From positions 47,190-76,559 of the forward strand of contig VHZZ01004583.1 in assembly GCA_009801015.1 (NCBI GenBank): a stretch of 29,370 nucleotides of DNA, in the 5' to 3' direction. Of the stretch, positions 10,291 to 21,996 are shown one piece after another; within the stretch, counting starts at the first letter, position 1; the number at the start of each line of letters is the position of its first letter. The position numbers and the translations under genes were made by a program. The stretch is from Silene noctiflora (lineage: Eukaryota > Streptophyta > Magnoliopsida > Caryophyllales > Caryophyllaceae). Below the pieces are notes generated by a model. The model saw nothing but the letters and a program-made list of their open reading frames with translations. It searched no databases and had not been told where the DNA came from.

Positions 10291-11178
10291 TTGCGTAGAG
10301 CAAATTGATGAGGCTGCACACACTCTTTTGCACTCTCTTTCAACGCTTTTCTGATTTCTTCTCACTTTGATTAGTTGTGCACCTGAGCTTCAAATATTCG
10401 TTTGAAGAGTGGTTTTAGAGGGCTAAAGTAGCTAAACCTCGTGACTCGATTCGAATAATCCGATCTGTATTTTGACCCGATTTATCATATCCTAACTAAT
10501 TTGATTTTTGGCAAAACTTGATTTGGCATAATTTGATCCTAATTATAAAATAAATAAACGTTTTTTAATTGAATTGAACTTGAACGAATTTGACCCATAT
10601 CCGTCGTATTACGGTTTTTTTCAGTGTAGTTGAGTACCGAAACGACAATTTGGGTGATTAGTTGGATCCATGTCACATAATTTTTCGTTTTAGATTTGAT
10701 TTAGCGTGATTTATTACTATGTTGGATTTGATTTATCACCAACTCTTATTGTCGGGATAAATTATTAGATGTTTTATTATCTCATTTTAAGTTTGGCTCA
10801 GTAATCTCATACTCCGTATTAGGTTAAATCATAATAAAGGGACTTTAGTTTACATATTGATAAGACTATTTTTTGTAGGCCATTACCACTTGCGGAATCC
10901 CCCTCCCCTACTGTGAAGGCTCGGGTTGTAAATGAGCTGGGCCAAAAATGTGCTAGAAAGGATATATGTTGATATGTGGGCCAAGTAAGCTTGACAAGTT
11001 ACCTTGGTCCTTGGGTAACCACTCTCGGTCCAAGGTTTTGGATCAGGGTGTTATACACTAACCCGCTTATTTATGAACCGGGAAACCCACATAAACCCAA
11101 CCTATAGTCGGCCCAAACTCGCACTTATCTCTCTCCTATTTTGGTTGAACTTTATTAGTGGGTGAATATTAGTGGGAC
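10291..11178. other. DMS3 promoter side of the DMS3-starch synthase intergenic region
   Basis: AT-rich DNA upstream of the DMS3 ATG. It contains the 'atactccgtatt' motif common in this window, but no ORF or RNA gene. A specific promoter element for DMS3 was not identified. Confidence 0.45.
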
Positions 11179-11689
11179 TAGGAGTGTAAATGAGTTGACC
11201 TGGGTGGCTGAGTTCGAGCTTAAGTGAACTTGTGATTGGCTCAAAATATTTAGCTCGAGCTTGGCTTAAAGTCATCAAGATCGGCTTGTCTTTGGGTGAT
11301 CTCAGTCGAGCTCGAGTTCAAACTCTATTTGTCCGAACTTGAACCGAGTTTTGGCTAGGCCAGTTCTAAAGGCTCGACGAGTCAACTACTCTTAGTTATG
11401 GGTTGGTTTGGTCAAGCATTTGGGTCAAGCTGATCTAGGGCAGGTTGGGCTTGGCTAGGCCGACCAAGAACAGTCCGGGTGCAGGTCAACACGGGCCGAG
11501 TTGCACATGGTAAAAGTGGAACCAGCTCAGGGTAGGTTTGATGGGTAGACCAGGTTAGATTTGCTCGTCCTAGTCGGACCCATTTTTTGACGGGCTGGGT
11601 TGGATTTGGTTGGGCCTGACATGGGTCACAACTCAAACGGGCATGTCATGATCGTGTGGGCCGGGTCGGTCCATGTTTGACCACCTCTA
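11179..11689. mobile_element. hAT-like non-autonomous element (nDart-style ends), uncertain
   Basis: A GC-rich island with many 'gagctcgag' and 'gggccgggt' type motifs. It begins TAGGAGTGTAAATGAG and ends with the complement of TAGAGGTGGTCAAAC. TAGAGGTGG ends are known from rice Dart/nDart-type hAT elements. Flanking 8-mers agtgggac and gtctagac agree only in the last three bases, so a target duplication is not convincing. The two halves differ in style, and this may be two elements abutted. No transposase is present. Confidence 0.5.
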
Positions 11690-11924
11690 GTCTAGACATG
11701 ACCAAAGTGGACGATCATTAATTCACTAGAATTTTAGAAGAAAGTACGGAGTATAAAGTAGGTGAATAGAAAACATAGGAAAAAGTGCCAAATTATCACA
11801 CAGTTCACTATCCCGGGTGACTGTCAGTCTGTCACAATGTGACACCATACTGTCGTCCTTTGTCTGCATTGACGCCAGATCCCTCCTTAAATATCTCACT
11901 GCACACTCCCATTACTGCCCACTG

Positions 11925-11931
11925 TATATAA
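11925..11931 (+). promoter_or_regulatory. Candidate TATA box of starch synthase I
   Basis: TATATAA about 150 bp upstream of the ATG. A CAA-rich, then CATCAT-rich leader follows it, typical of plant 5' UTRs. Transcription start would fall near 11955-11965. Confidence 0.55.
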
Positions 11932-12080
11932 TTCCACCATTTTTAGTATTTTTTCATTAGAATCAACACTTCATCACTACCACAATTAATACATTACCAA
12001 ATTACAACAACAACAAAAAAAATCAATCTTTTTCCTTGTTTAGTGATCATTTGCTTCATCATCATCATTAATCATTAAAG

Positions 12081-15000
12081 ATGGAGTCTTTATCACTAAA
12101 TTCATGTAATTTTAAGGGTTTTAATCGATCAATAACAGTTAATTTATCAAGAAATGCAGAGATTAGAGGGTTTAATCATGTGGGTTTTGCTTGTTTTTGG
12201 AGACAAAGTGAAAAAAGACTGTCTTTTGCAGTAAGAACTAAGTCTTCTGGTAATGATACTGGGTTTTCTGCTTCTAGTAAAGATGGGTCTTCTTCTAAAT
12301 TATCAGCTGTTGAGACAGAGGTTGAAGATGAAGGGAAAAAAGGTCATTTGATTGGTCCTATCACTGATTCTGATGGGTCCATTGTTGGGTTTCGATTACT
12401 TTCTCAATCAGGTTTGTCCTTTCACTTCTTGCATTTAGTACACTTCTCTGTCTTTTTTAATTATTTGTTTACCTTTAATTGAACTAAAAAAAAAAAAAAA
12501 AGTTAAACAAATGCCTGTGACGGAGGTACTTGAAATTATATGAACATGGGCATTATACTGTCTGTCATTACCTTATATGAGTGCACAAATTCTCATTTGT
12601 AACACGTCACAATTTGTCAATTTGTGACGGACCCAAAATGTGACTATTTTAATGAGAAAATGTGACTATTTTAATGAGAAAATGTGACCATTATTGGATA
12701 TGTAACATTTTATGGGGGTTACATTGCCGTCACAAACTAGACGCTTTGGGGGTGGGTGAGGACATAGACAATTGTTATAATATTGGTTAGGGGTGTACGG
12801 GAAACAACCCCGTTGTGACGATTTCTCTAGAAGGGTAAGGTTGCGTACATGCAATGATGCAAAAGACGCTACTAAAAGATAGAGTTTAGTGGTGTAAGAT
12901 TGTGTACGTCAGAAACAATACAAGAAGGTAGAGTTTAGAGGGGTAAGATTGCGTACATTGAGAACAACTACCAAAAGGTAGAGTTTCCTTAGAGGAATTG
13001 AGTAATGGAGTTTCTGATATAATGTGAATTGAAAATGTTAAGATATTGCTTGTTTATCGGCCTTTTAGGTAGTACTACCTCCGATTCTTTAGAATTGCCC
13101 CACTTTTTAAGGTTTGTGAGGAGTATTTTAGTGAAATGGGATAATTCCTAAGAATCGGAGGGAGTATTGTTTGTTTGTGAGACCAAAGTTTACGACTTTT
13201 ACTCCCTCCGTCCCAGTCAATTGTTGTCATTTGGTTTTGGCACAAAGACCAAGGAAAGAGGAGGGGGTCAATTACTAAATGACAAGTGGACTAAATTGAG
13301 TGTAAATTATCAAATTGCTCATCAAATTCATTCTTAAAATAGAAAGGACAACAATTGATTGAGACACCCCAATGGAATATCACAACTAATGTCCCATTGA
13401 CCGGGACAGAGGGAGTAATACTTAAGTGACCAAATTTTATGACTTTTATGTTAGTAATTGAATAATAGGGAGTGCATTGTTTAAAATAAAGATAATCTTA
13501 TTATTGCAATTGGAAAGTTGGGAGGCTGGAAAAAGAGTTTTCTGATTGAGCATGATTTAAGTTGGATTATTAAGAATTAAAACTTAAACTGGTGCGATTA
13601 GTTCAGAAGTAATGATTACTCCCTCCTATTCAGCCTATTGTTCCCCTTTCATTATAATACTACTCACATACACGGGAGAAAGGAGAACTATAGGCTGAAT
13701 AGGAGGGAGTATTTGTTATGACTACGGTCATGCGAAACGTGAGGCATGGGCCACCAATATGTCCCTTAATGCCTTGCCTTTGGACATCTACCAGAAGTTT
13801 CATGTGACTGATTTGTTTCTTATGTGGTGTAGACTGGTGATGGTTTTGTGGGACAATGGTAGTTTTGCTATTTTAGATTGATGAATTGAATGTTGTCTTA
13901 AGACGGGGGGAAATTCATGTAGGTAAGTGCACATGCTTGATATTCATTCAGTTGTGATAATGTGATGTCTTCCGATTTTCAAATCATCGTACAAGTAAGA
14001 AGGGCCCGATACACAATAACCCCAATGCTTATTCAGAAAATTTGATGGATAAGACCAAATTTATGCATGCATTGTGTTGAAGTTAAAGAAGGGATTTAGC
14101 TGTTTCTAATGTGTGATATAATCTCAAATGTCGAACAAGCTATGATACGAACATATTGGTGAAAGAATTAAGCACTTATTGATATTTCTAAGATCCTAGT
14201 TACTTTTGTTTAATTTCACCAGTAGGTCACTAGTTAAGTAGCCACAATTTGATTATGCTTCTTGAACTGAACACAGATGAAAAAGATCTGGTTAAGTATA
14301 ATGCTTATGAAACACTGGATCTGGATAAGCAAAACGAAGTACAGGATAAAGAGACTAACAGTGAAGTAGTACTTGAAGATAGCGAGGTTATGGAGGAAGA
14401 GGTTGCAGAAGAAATAGCGGAAGTAGAAGAAAAAAGTGTGGTTAAAGGAGAAGTGACAACTCCCAGTAAAGTAACCTACAATATCGTCTTTGTAACATCA
14501 GAGGCAGCACCTTATTCCAAGACCGGGGGTTTGGGAGATGTGTGTGGTTCTTTGCCTATCTCTCTAGCTGCACGTGGACATCGTGTTATGGTAGTGTCAC
14601 CTAGATATATACATGGGACTGCTGCTGATAAGGTTTATGCTGGAGCCTTTGACGCCAACTGTCGTATCAAGGTCAATTGCTTCGGCGGGGAACAAGAAGT
14701 AGCCTTTTTCCATGAGTACAGAGCTGGTGTTGATTGGGTAAGCATTTTAGACACCCATTGTACGACCGAAATGTGATGTCCTATCTGTTTCTTACTTCCT
14801 AATGAACAATACCCCCTTCATCCCATTTGACTTTGGTAGTCAATTGATACCAATTCAGACCACTGTTTTTTCACAATATATTCTAGCTACACAACCCTTA
14901 TCAAAATAATACAAGTATGAAAACAGTCGGTTGATAATCAAATGTGATTATATTACATTTATCTCTACACATATAGGGAGAGAGAGAAAATAAATCGAAG

Positions 15001-18000
15001 TGAATTCCGATTGACCTCTAAAGTCAAATGATGACATTATTAATGGGATGGAGGTATCAGGTTTATACTTTTATAGTGCTCTTCTTGTGTTGTTTTTGAG
15101 AACCTTGGACCAAACCACCAAGGTATATTTACATTACTCTTGTTTATATCTCATGATTCATGATATACTAACCCTGTCATTCAATATTTCAGGTCTTTGT
15201 TGATCATCTGTCATATCACCGACCCGGAAATCCCTATGGTGATAGCTCAGGCGCCTTCGGTGATAATCAGGTATATCCTGGGTTGTTAATAAGCTCTTTA
15301 ATCTTTGTAAGATATATGGTGGTTGTGATTTTGATTATGATTGTCTACTGTAATGTGAGATCAATTCTTATTCAGCTCTTCATTTGATTTATTTTATGCA
15401 ATAAGATAACATATTGTTCCTCTCCCTATTTGGACAGTTCCGGTTCACTTTGCTTTGCCATGCAGCCTGTGAAGCACCTCTTGTCCTACCACTTGGAGGA
15501 TACACCTATGGACAGAAATGTTTGTTCCTTGTCAATGATTGGCACGCAGGCCTTGTATCAGTGTATGCGCATTCATCACCATTTTCTTCTTTGCTCCTCT
15601 TAATCCCAATGTTGTATAAATTTTATACACTTTTTTTTTAATGAAATTTCCCTCGTTAAATTACCAATGTTCTTTAACCAGTGAACTGATACCGTGTCAT
15701 TGTTTGCAGACTTTTGGCATCTAAATACCGTCCATATGGAGTATATAAGGATGCACGGAGTGTACTTGTTATACACAACCTTTCTCATCAAGTAGGTGGT
15801 TTGTTCTCAAGCTTTCGCAACTTCTAATTTGAGTAATTTCTATTATAATGCTTGAGATTCTCCCAGTGTTTTGTTTAGCTCTCAGTTTTATGCCCTACTC
15901 TGGAGGGAATATATACTTTTTGGCTGGGGGCCGAGCTATTAAGAGACAAGGAAGTGACAAATGCTACCCCAAATCCCAAAATACTGCGAGATAAATAAAT
16001 TGCTATCCTGAATTCCGCGCAAAGATGATAAAGTGAGCTTTGTTTATATCTTTAGGGACATTATATATGTTCCCAGTTAGATGCGTAGTAGTGTTGACTA
16101 CTCTCCATCGGGTATGTTAGGCCTCAAGTTCGGATTGCCCGATCCTCTTCATTGAATTGATGTTTGAGCCTCCTATATAAAAGGTTTTACACCTGCGCTA
16201 CCCCAAAGACTCAATTCTTTCCCTTTCCTATTTTTAGGGAACTCATTTCTGTAGTGTAACTTTTCTATCATCCTTACTGATTAGAGGTGAGTGATATGTG
16301 AGGAAGATATACGAGCCTGAAATTGCCCAACAATAAAGCACAAAATAATCTTGCTATGCTTTTCGTCATTTCAAGAGGGATAACCTAGAATTAGTAGTTC
16401 TGATCATTGAAGTGTTATTCAACTTTGCAAGGGCGTGGAGCCTGCAGTTACATATGATAACTTAGGAGTGCCTCCTCATTGGTACGGGGCACTTGAGTGG
16501 GTGTTTCCGGAGTGGGCAAGAGCACATGAACTTGACAAAGGTGAAGCTGTCAACATTCTCAAGGGGGCAATTGTGACGTCTGATCGGATACTTACAGTTA
16601 GCCAGGTGATACTTTCTTTTTAATATTTTGCTTCTATGGCAGTAAAAATCAGGAATTCTCAAAGTAGTATCAATATCTCTCGTTATCTCGTCACGAGATT
16701 TATAGCTAAGTGATGGTATCCATACAAATCTGTGGCAACTTTCTACCTGTTTTGGTTAGAACCTTTTTGTAATGCCTATTAGGCTTATTTATGAACATCT
16801 CTGTACAGTGAGCTTTGAACTGTGAACAGGGATATTCGTGGGAAGTAACAACTGTGGAGGGTGGATATGGTTTGCACGAGTTACTAACCAGCCGAAAATT
16901 TGTTCTGAATGGTATGTATGCATTATTTATTGTTTTACTACTTGGGGATTACATGTAGTGACATCCCAACTTTTTATCTTGTGTTCAGTTTAAAGCTAAG
17001 TCAGGATATTCATTCTTGTTTTCCTTTGCTTCTCTATTACGAAGTATACACCATACTTGACTAGTTGTCTGTTACTATGCAAATTTTGTTAACTTTGTTT
17101 TCACTTGGTGACCAGGGATTATAAATGGTATAGACGTAACGGAATGGAACCCATCTACTGATGTTCATATTCCAGCCCATTACTCCATCGATGATCTCTC
17201 TGGAAAGGTCTCACGTACTTTCTTATATCTTGAATGCTAGATCACCGATGATCTCCAAATCTTCTTGTTTGTTAATTAGTTGACTGTGTGTCATTCAGGC
17301 TGAATGCAAGAGTGCCTTGCAAAAGGAGCTTGGTCTTCCAATCAAACCTGAATCCCCATTGGTGAGACATATTCTTTCATATGGGTGGTAGTGTTAATTA
17401 CTAAATTGCACACCTTCAATAAACCAGATGTGGGTTTTGTAGATTGGATTTATTGGGAGACTCGACTACCAGAAAGGCATCGATATTATTCAAGCAGCCA
17501 CACCGGAGCTTCTGCAAGACGATGTGCAGTTTGTAAGTAAAATATTGACTTTGGATCATTATCCACTTGATTGAGAACCAGGGAAGTTTACATTTGTAGG
17601 TTTCAGCTCTCATGTAAGGTGGTTATTGTTGTAAATCCATATGTTATTTACTCTAATACTACTAATACTACCCCTACGAAAATTAGAGTTTTTTTTGTAG
17701 GAGTATTTGGGAAAATAATACTATGTGATTTTACAGTATTTTAGCGTAAAAGGCTTATGAGAGACTTTTTGCTCTAAAGTACAATCCACTAGAATTTTCA
17801 TGTCCAAGTGGCATCCATTCACGCCAAAATAAGAGACAACATACAATCTTGCTCATGCTAAAGAATCGAAATTGATTATCTAAAGTTATTTTACTAAATA
17901 TTGCAGTACTCCATGGTAATTTCTTAAACTCCCTCTAAAACATATACTCTACTTTAGGTTATGTTGGGCTCAGGAGACTCAAAATATGAGAATTGGATGA

Positions 18001-19501
18001 GAGCGACTGAGGCGGCATACAAAGACAAGTTTCGAGGATGGGTTGGGTTCAATGTCCCAATATCTCATCGATTAACTGCAGGGTAAAAAATTGCATTGAA
18101 ATTCTTGTCTTACTAGGTAACTATAAGATGCTACTTTCGCTAACAAGAGTTATGTCCAGGTGTGATATCCTTTTGATGCCATCAAGATTTGAACCTTGTG
18201 GACTAAATCAGCTATATGCAATGAGATATGGAACTGTGCCCGTAGTTCATTGTACTGGAGGACTTCGGGTGAGACTTGACCTTGACGTTTTATGTCGTTT
18301 AGAACTTTTTGCTCATGACAAGTTACTTAATCTGGTTTTGAACTTTACTCTTCAGGACACTGTTGAAACATACAATCCATTCTCAATTGGGCCTGATGGC
18401 ACCGGCACTGGTACTGGGTATGTCCAATTACTTAGCTTAAGAAATAGTTCCTCAAGCTTATATGTTACCGGAAAGCAAGATTGTTAAAGTAGAATGAATT
18501 TATGAAGGATCCTTCAACTGTGTGTATTTTTCTTACACTTTCCATGAAATAGAATACGAATGGTGGTGTAGGTCTTAGTAGCTCATTTGTTGCCGTTATT
18601 GACTTCTTCAGAATTCTCATTTTGTGTCATCTGTGTGTTGCCAGGTGGGCGTTTGCTCCCTTAGCGAAGGACAGTATGTTGGCGGTGAGTATATATTACT
18701 ATGCCATTTTCTTCTTGGGTTTTCACATTTAGACTATCAGATTTGCCGGTTTTTTTAGCTGTTTCCGCAGAAGCAAGTCATTGGGGAATTGGGGAGCCAG
18801 GGAGGGGTGACTGTCCATTAAGATCTCTATTTACGAAAATAATACTACGGTCAAAATCATTAATTAGGTATTCCTGGCATATTAAATCATCGTATACCCC
18901 CTCCTGGAAAATCCCTTCACATGATTTTTGAGGGTGAAGGAGGGGGTTTCGATTGTTTGAAAGGCAGCCAGGCAGGGGTGCAGTGGGGCTCTGGTGATTT
19001 GGGACAGGGCTTGAGCCTAGAGATAGGGAGGTTGGCTGGGGTGGATATAGAGAGAGGGGACAATGCAAATATGGGTAAAGGGGAACGGTGAGATTGGAAA
19101 TAAATGTAAATAACTTATTGAGAGTCTTGAGCCCATACTTGCATTTACCGTCCTCAGATCAAAAAACAAACATAAAAAACGTATTGGGAGAGTGAGCGTT
19201 TAGCATCTTGAATAAACAACTTATTGATATAGTGAGTAGTGAGTACATAGAATTCTGTGCTAACCTGTGTTTAAGATGAAGATGTTGGTATCGAATCATA
19301 GTTTTTGTATTAACAATGCTAGCACTGTGTTTCATGGCATGACAGTCTTTGAGAAATGCCCTGAAAACATACCGTGAATACAAGCCTTCATGGGCCGGGT
19401 TGATGAAGAGAGGCATGGAAAGAGACTCAACATGGGACAGTGCTGCAGCCCGGTACGAGCAGATTTTCGGCTGGGCCCTAACTGACCCACCCTACTGCTG
19501 A
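12081..19501 (+). CDS. SS1: Starch synthase I, chloroplastic/amyloplastic (GT5)
   Basis: Transfers glucose from ADP-glucose to the non-reducing ends of glucan chains, making short amylopectin chains in plastids. Exons: 12081-12411, 14277-14737, 15193-15270, 15438-15562, 15710-15791, 16432-16605, 16830-16911, 17116-17207, 17299-17361, 17443-17532, 17958-18082, 18160-18268, 18356-18417, 18645-18684, 19346-19501. All junctions are GT-AG and in phase, giving 689 aa, somewhat longer than usual (about 640-650). A Ser-rich, Arg-containing N-terminus fits a transit peptide. Residues about 132-170 are a strongly acidic linker encoded by exon 2. The GT5 catalytic domain starts near 178 and holds the ADP-glucose motif KTGGL at 192-196. 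The GT1 half carries [19 protein letters not shown] and the second TGGL motif (about 600). The protein ends ALTDPPYC. Isoform I is assigned from the overall resemblance to SSI, especially [28 protein letters not shown] and this short C-terminus. No frame damage is seen. Confidence 0.96.
12639..12692. repeat. 22-bp tandem repeat in starch synthase intron 1
   Basis: Two exact copies of 'tgtgactattttaatgagaa' plus 'aa' at 12639-12660 and 12661-12682, followed by a partial third copy. It is a short local slippage repeat. Confidence 0.85.
12833..12990. repeat. Degenerate ~60-bp repeats in starch synthase intron 1
   Basis: About three diverged copies of a unit containing 'gtaagattgcgtacat' and 'ggtagagttta'. 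The 'gggtaaggttgcgtacat' stretch resembles the 3' part of plant Au-type SINEs, so this may be a SINE tail that was locally amplified. That identification is tentative. Confidence 0.55.
13075..13164. mobile_element. Stowaway MITE, 90 bp, starch synthase intron 1
   Basis: Inverted ends CTACCTCCGATTCTTTAG and (complement of the right end) CTCCCTCCGATTCTTAGG, flanked by TA at 13073-13074 and 13165-13166. Size, TA duplication and CTCCCTCC termini are those of Tc1/mariner-type Stowaways. It has no coding capacity. Confidence 0.9.
13202..13415. mobile_element. Stowaway MITE, 214 bp, with an extra internal end
   Basis: Ends CTCCCTCCGTCCCAGTCAAT and (complement of the right end) CTCCCTCTGTCCCGGTCAAT, flanked by TA. 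A second match to the left terminus, in inverted orientation, lies internally near 13350-13372 (ggacaacaattgattgagac), about 40 bp before the right end. It lies 37 bp from the preceding MITE. Confidence 0.88.
13619..13709. mobile_element. Stowaway MITE, 91 bp, starch synthase intron 1
   Basis: A near-perfect foldback. Both arms read CTCCCTCCTATTCAGCCTAT before diverging, with TA at 13617-13618 and 13710-13711. High arm identity suggests a fairly young insertion compared with its neighbours. Confidence 0.92.
14812..15054. mobile_element. Diverged Stowaway MITE, 243 bp, starch synthase intron 2
   Basis: The left end is CCCCCTTCATCCCATTTGAC. The complement of the right end is CCTCCATCCCATTAATAATG, followed by 'tcatttgacttt', which also matches the left arm. 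TA lies on both sides (14810-14811, 15055-15056). It lies 74 bp after exon 2. Confidence 0.82.
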
Positions 19502-19835
19502 GAGATTAGTTATAACTATGGAACACCGGCTGCAAACTAGTAAAGAGTAAACAAGAGTTTATTTAGACATAAGAACGGAAAACCACTTGTTGAGATATCG
19601 GAAGATGCATTAGTATATCATCTATAAGCATTGGATCTCTAGTCTAGAGCGCGAAATCAGCCTTTTTCCTAGTTTGTCATTTTTGTAGGGTGGTTCACTG
19701 GTTTTTCCGAGTTTCATGATCATATATATTAATCATTTGGTATATACTCTATGCGTTTGCTATGCAGTGTAATATCTATTGTGAAGCATCTATTCAATGG
19801 CTATGTAACCTATGGATCTATGATTAGCAAGCACT

Positions 19836-19841
19836 AATAAA
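19836..19841 (+). promoter_or_regulatory. Candidate polyadenylation signal of starch synthase I
   Basis: AATAAA about 335 bp after the stop codon, in AT-rich DNA and just before a MITE. Plant signals are loose, so this is only a plausible end point. Confidence 0.45.
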
Positions 19842-19900
19842 GCATGATATATACGGATTCAATTACACAGATGGTTGATAAAATTGTAAAGAGTGAGATA

Positions 19901-19985
19901 TTTCCTCTGTCCCAATTATTTGCTTGCCTTTTTTTTTTTTTTTTTTGTGAGAGACATAAAATATAAACGACTGAGACGAAAGAAG
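19901..19985. mobile_element. Degenerate Stowaway-like MITE downstream of starch synthase I
   Basis: The left end is TTTCCTCTGTCCCAATTATT. The complement of the right end is CTTCTTTCGTCTCAGTCGTT. TA lies on both sides, and a T-run lies inside. The arms have drifted, but size and layout fit. Confidence 0.65.
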
Positions 19986-19987
19986 TA

Positions 19988-21153
19988 TTTAATCTATGGT
20001 TTTAAAATCTATTTATATTCGGGAGTATTATCCTAAAATTTTCCTTGCATCATAGGAGTATTAATAAAGGAATTGACGCAAATCACCAAAGGACATTGTT
20101 TGTGTTTTACTTTAAAGTCTTCAAGGATCCTAAGCAAGTAACTAATCTGAGCTATCATGCAGTACACATCATAGAAACACCTAATCAGGGGTCGCTATTA
20201 CAATGATTTTGTTAGAATTATAATTAAAGATGAACAAATGATAGAGATGGATGAAGTATTTTATAACCATAAAATGTTCTTTAAGTTATACTTTTAGAAA
20301 ATTTCTAATGTTTATGCCTAAAAGTTGAAATAACAAAATATGCCATGTTAAGTATGATTATTACACTCAGACCGGGTAAAGTCGGGATATATCAGATTTA
20401 AGTATGTTTTAACTTTGAGTACTGGTTTTACAATTGTGTAATAATAACTAATAATGAATTCGTTATGGAGCAACAAATTTCATGTTGAATTGGGTTGAGT
20501 CAGATTAATTAGATCGTTTATCGTCACTTGTTAATACAAATCGAGTTATTCAAATCAAGTCATTTCATCCAATCTAATCACAACAACCCCACATATCTTT
20601 TCTCTTAATTAAATGTTACCAACCTATTATAAACGGCTAATCGTAATCTTCCTAATTATAGCAATCAAATTCCAAATAATCCCAATTTTCTCTCATTTCA
20701 TAAAATTAGATTTCGTCCCCAAAATTTTTCCCTACAACAATCCACCCTAAAATCCGCAATTTCACTGATGGATCCTCCTCCCCTTTCGCTGTCAAGATTC
20801 CAATCTTCCTCAATTCTCTGATTCCAAACCTTCAACCCCACTTTTTCTCTCTCTCAATCTCATCACCCAAGTCAAATCAATTTCTACTCAATTTCACCTG
20901 TTCTTCCCCAAATCTAATCGTACATCTTTCCCCTTCATCAATTCACCTCCTTTATACATTCAATCTCTCTGTTTCTTCAACAATTTTTCTGGGTTTTTCT
21001 CATTTTAATCATCAATTTTTCAAAATTAGGGTATTTTACGATTTTCCCACCAAAATTGCCCGATTTTTTTTGTGGGTTTTTTTAATTTGATTAAAAACCC
21101 ACCTAGATTTCCCCAAATAATTAGTGGGTTTTCGATTAATTGATCAAATTCCA
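19988..21153. other. Upstream region and 5' leader of the phytolongin gene
   Basis: AT-rich DNA; from about 20690 it becomes pyrimidine-rich and ORF-poor, as in a plant promoter and leader. An inverted repeat at 21072-21102 could fold with GTGGGTTTTT opposite AAAAACCCAC, about 50 bases before the ATG. No other gene is seen. Confidence 0.5.
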
Positions 21154-21996
21154 ATGATTTCAGATTCAAATCATGTCGTTTACACATGTATAGCACATCA
21201 ACTCGGTATTGACTCGCCTGACTCAACGATTCTGGCCGAGTTCAACTCGGCTGACTCGTCATTAACAGAGCTTGCACAACAATGTCTTCTTCATACACCA
21301 TCTCATCACACCATTTTCTCTCAAACTTTTCGCAAACAAACGTACACATTTTTATTGGATCACCCTTTTGTTTATTTTGGTATATTTGATCATAATATGA
21401 TAAAATTTGATCAATTAAAGTTATTGGATCGGTTAAAGGAAACCCTAAATCATATAATTAAGGGTGATTGTAATCTAAAGTTTACATCTTTTTGTCTTCA
21501 AAGTGAACTTTATCCTATATTTCGTAAACTTATGTCGAAAAGTTTGGATTTTGATGCATTGCTTGTAGGGAGTCCTAAGAAGATTGGTACTTTACCCCCG
21601 GTTTCGGGTTCGAGTAAAGGGGGGAGAAAGATGTTGGGGTTGCCAATGTTGTCGTCTAATAAATTTGGTAAATGTTTGAAGAATAAGAGGATGTTGTCTA
21701 ATGAGAGTGTGTCAGATAGTAAAGAGGCATTGGTAGATGGTAATAAGGTTGATGTGTTGGATCATTGGGATGAAGATGTTGGTGTTGGCGAGGTAAAAAG
21801 TCGCGAAATTATTTGTCAAAATGGTGTCTGTTTGATTGGTGATGGACATGGTCATGGTCATGTAGGTAAACAGAAGGCTAAGAAGATTTGGCGACGACAT
21901 GTTTGGATTGTTTTGGTATTGGATTTGGCTGTTTGTTTGATCTTGTTTGGGATTTGGTTGTTCGTTTGTCGTGGATTTCAATGCATTGAAAGATAG
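21154..21996 (+). CDS. Phytolongin (Phyl), longin-domain membrane protein
   Basis: A single-exon 280-aa protein. I chose the ATG at 21154 (MISDSNHVVYTCIAH) because the frame upstream holds no other ATG. Residues about 1-130 form a longin domain (VVYTCIAH, ILAEFNSADSSL, TYTFLLDHPFVYFGIFD). The middle is a variable, Lys- and Ser-rich region with a GDGHGHGHVG stretch. The C-terminus ends in one hydrophobic segment (about 250-273, IVLVLDLAVCLILFGIWLFV) preceded by basic residues KKIWRRH, which fits a tail anchor. Phytolongins are land-plant proteins related to R-SNAREs of the VAMP7 type but lacking the SNARE motif; they sit in secretory-pathway membranes and probably affect vesicle traffic. The Phyl2-like subgroup is my best guess. 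It does not appear to be linked functionally to its neighbours. Confidence 0.85.
   Translation: MISDSNHVVYTCIAHQLGIDSPDSTILAEFNSADSSLTELAQQCLLHTPSHHTIFSQTFRKQTYTFLLDHPFVYFGIFDHNMIKFDQLKLLDRLKETLNHIIKGDCNLKFTSFCLQSELYPIFRKLMSKSLDFDALLVGSPKKIGTLPPVSGSSKGGRKMLGLPMLSSNKFGKCLKNKRMLSNESVSDSKEALVDGNKVDVLDHWDEDVGVGEVKSREIICQNGVCLIGDGHGHGHVGKQKAKKIWRRHVWIVLVLDLAVCLILFGIWLFVCRGFQCIER

Noticed and set aside
11412-11636. 74-codon minus-strand ORF rich in Pro/Gln
   Set aside because: It is a by-product of the GC-rich repetitive hAT-like island and has no domain.
17650-17712. Small foldback in starch synthase intron 10 as a MITE
   Set aside because: The arms 'tactacccctacgaaaa' and 'ttttttgtaggagta' are short and imperfect, with no clear target duplication.
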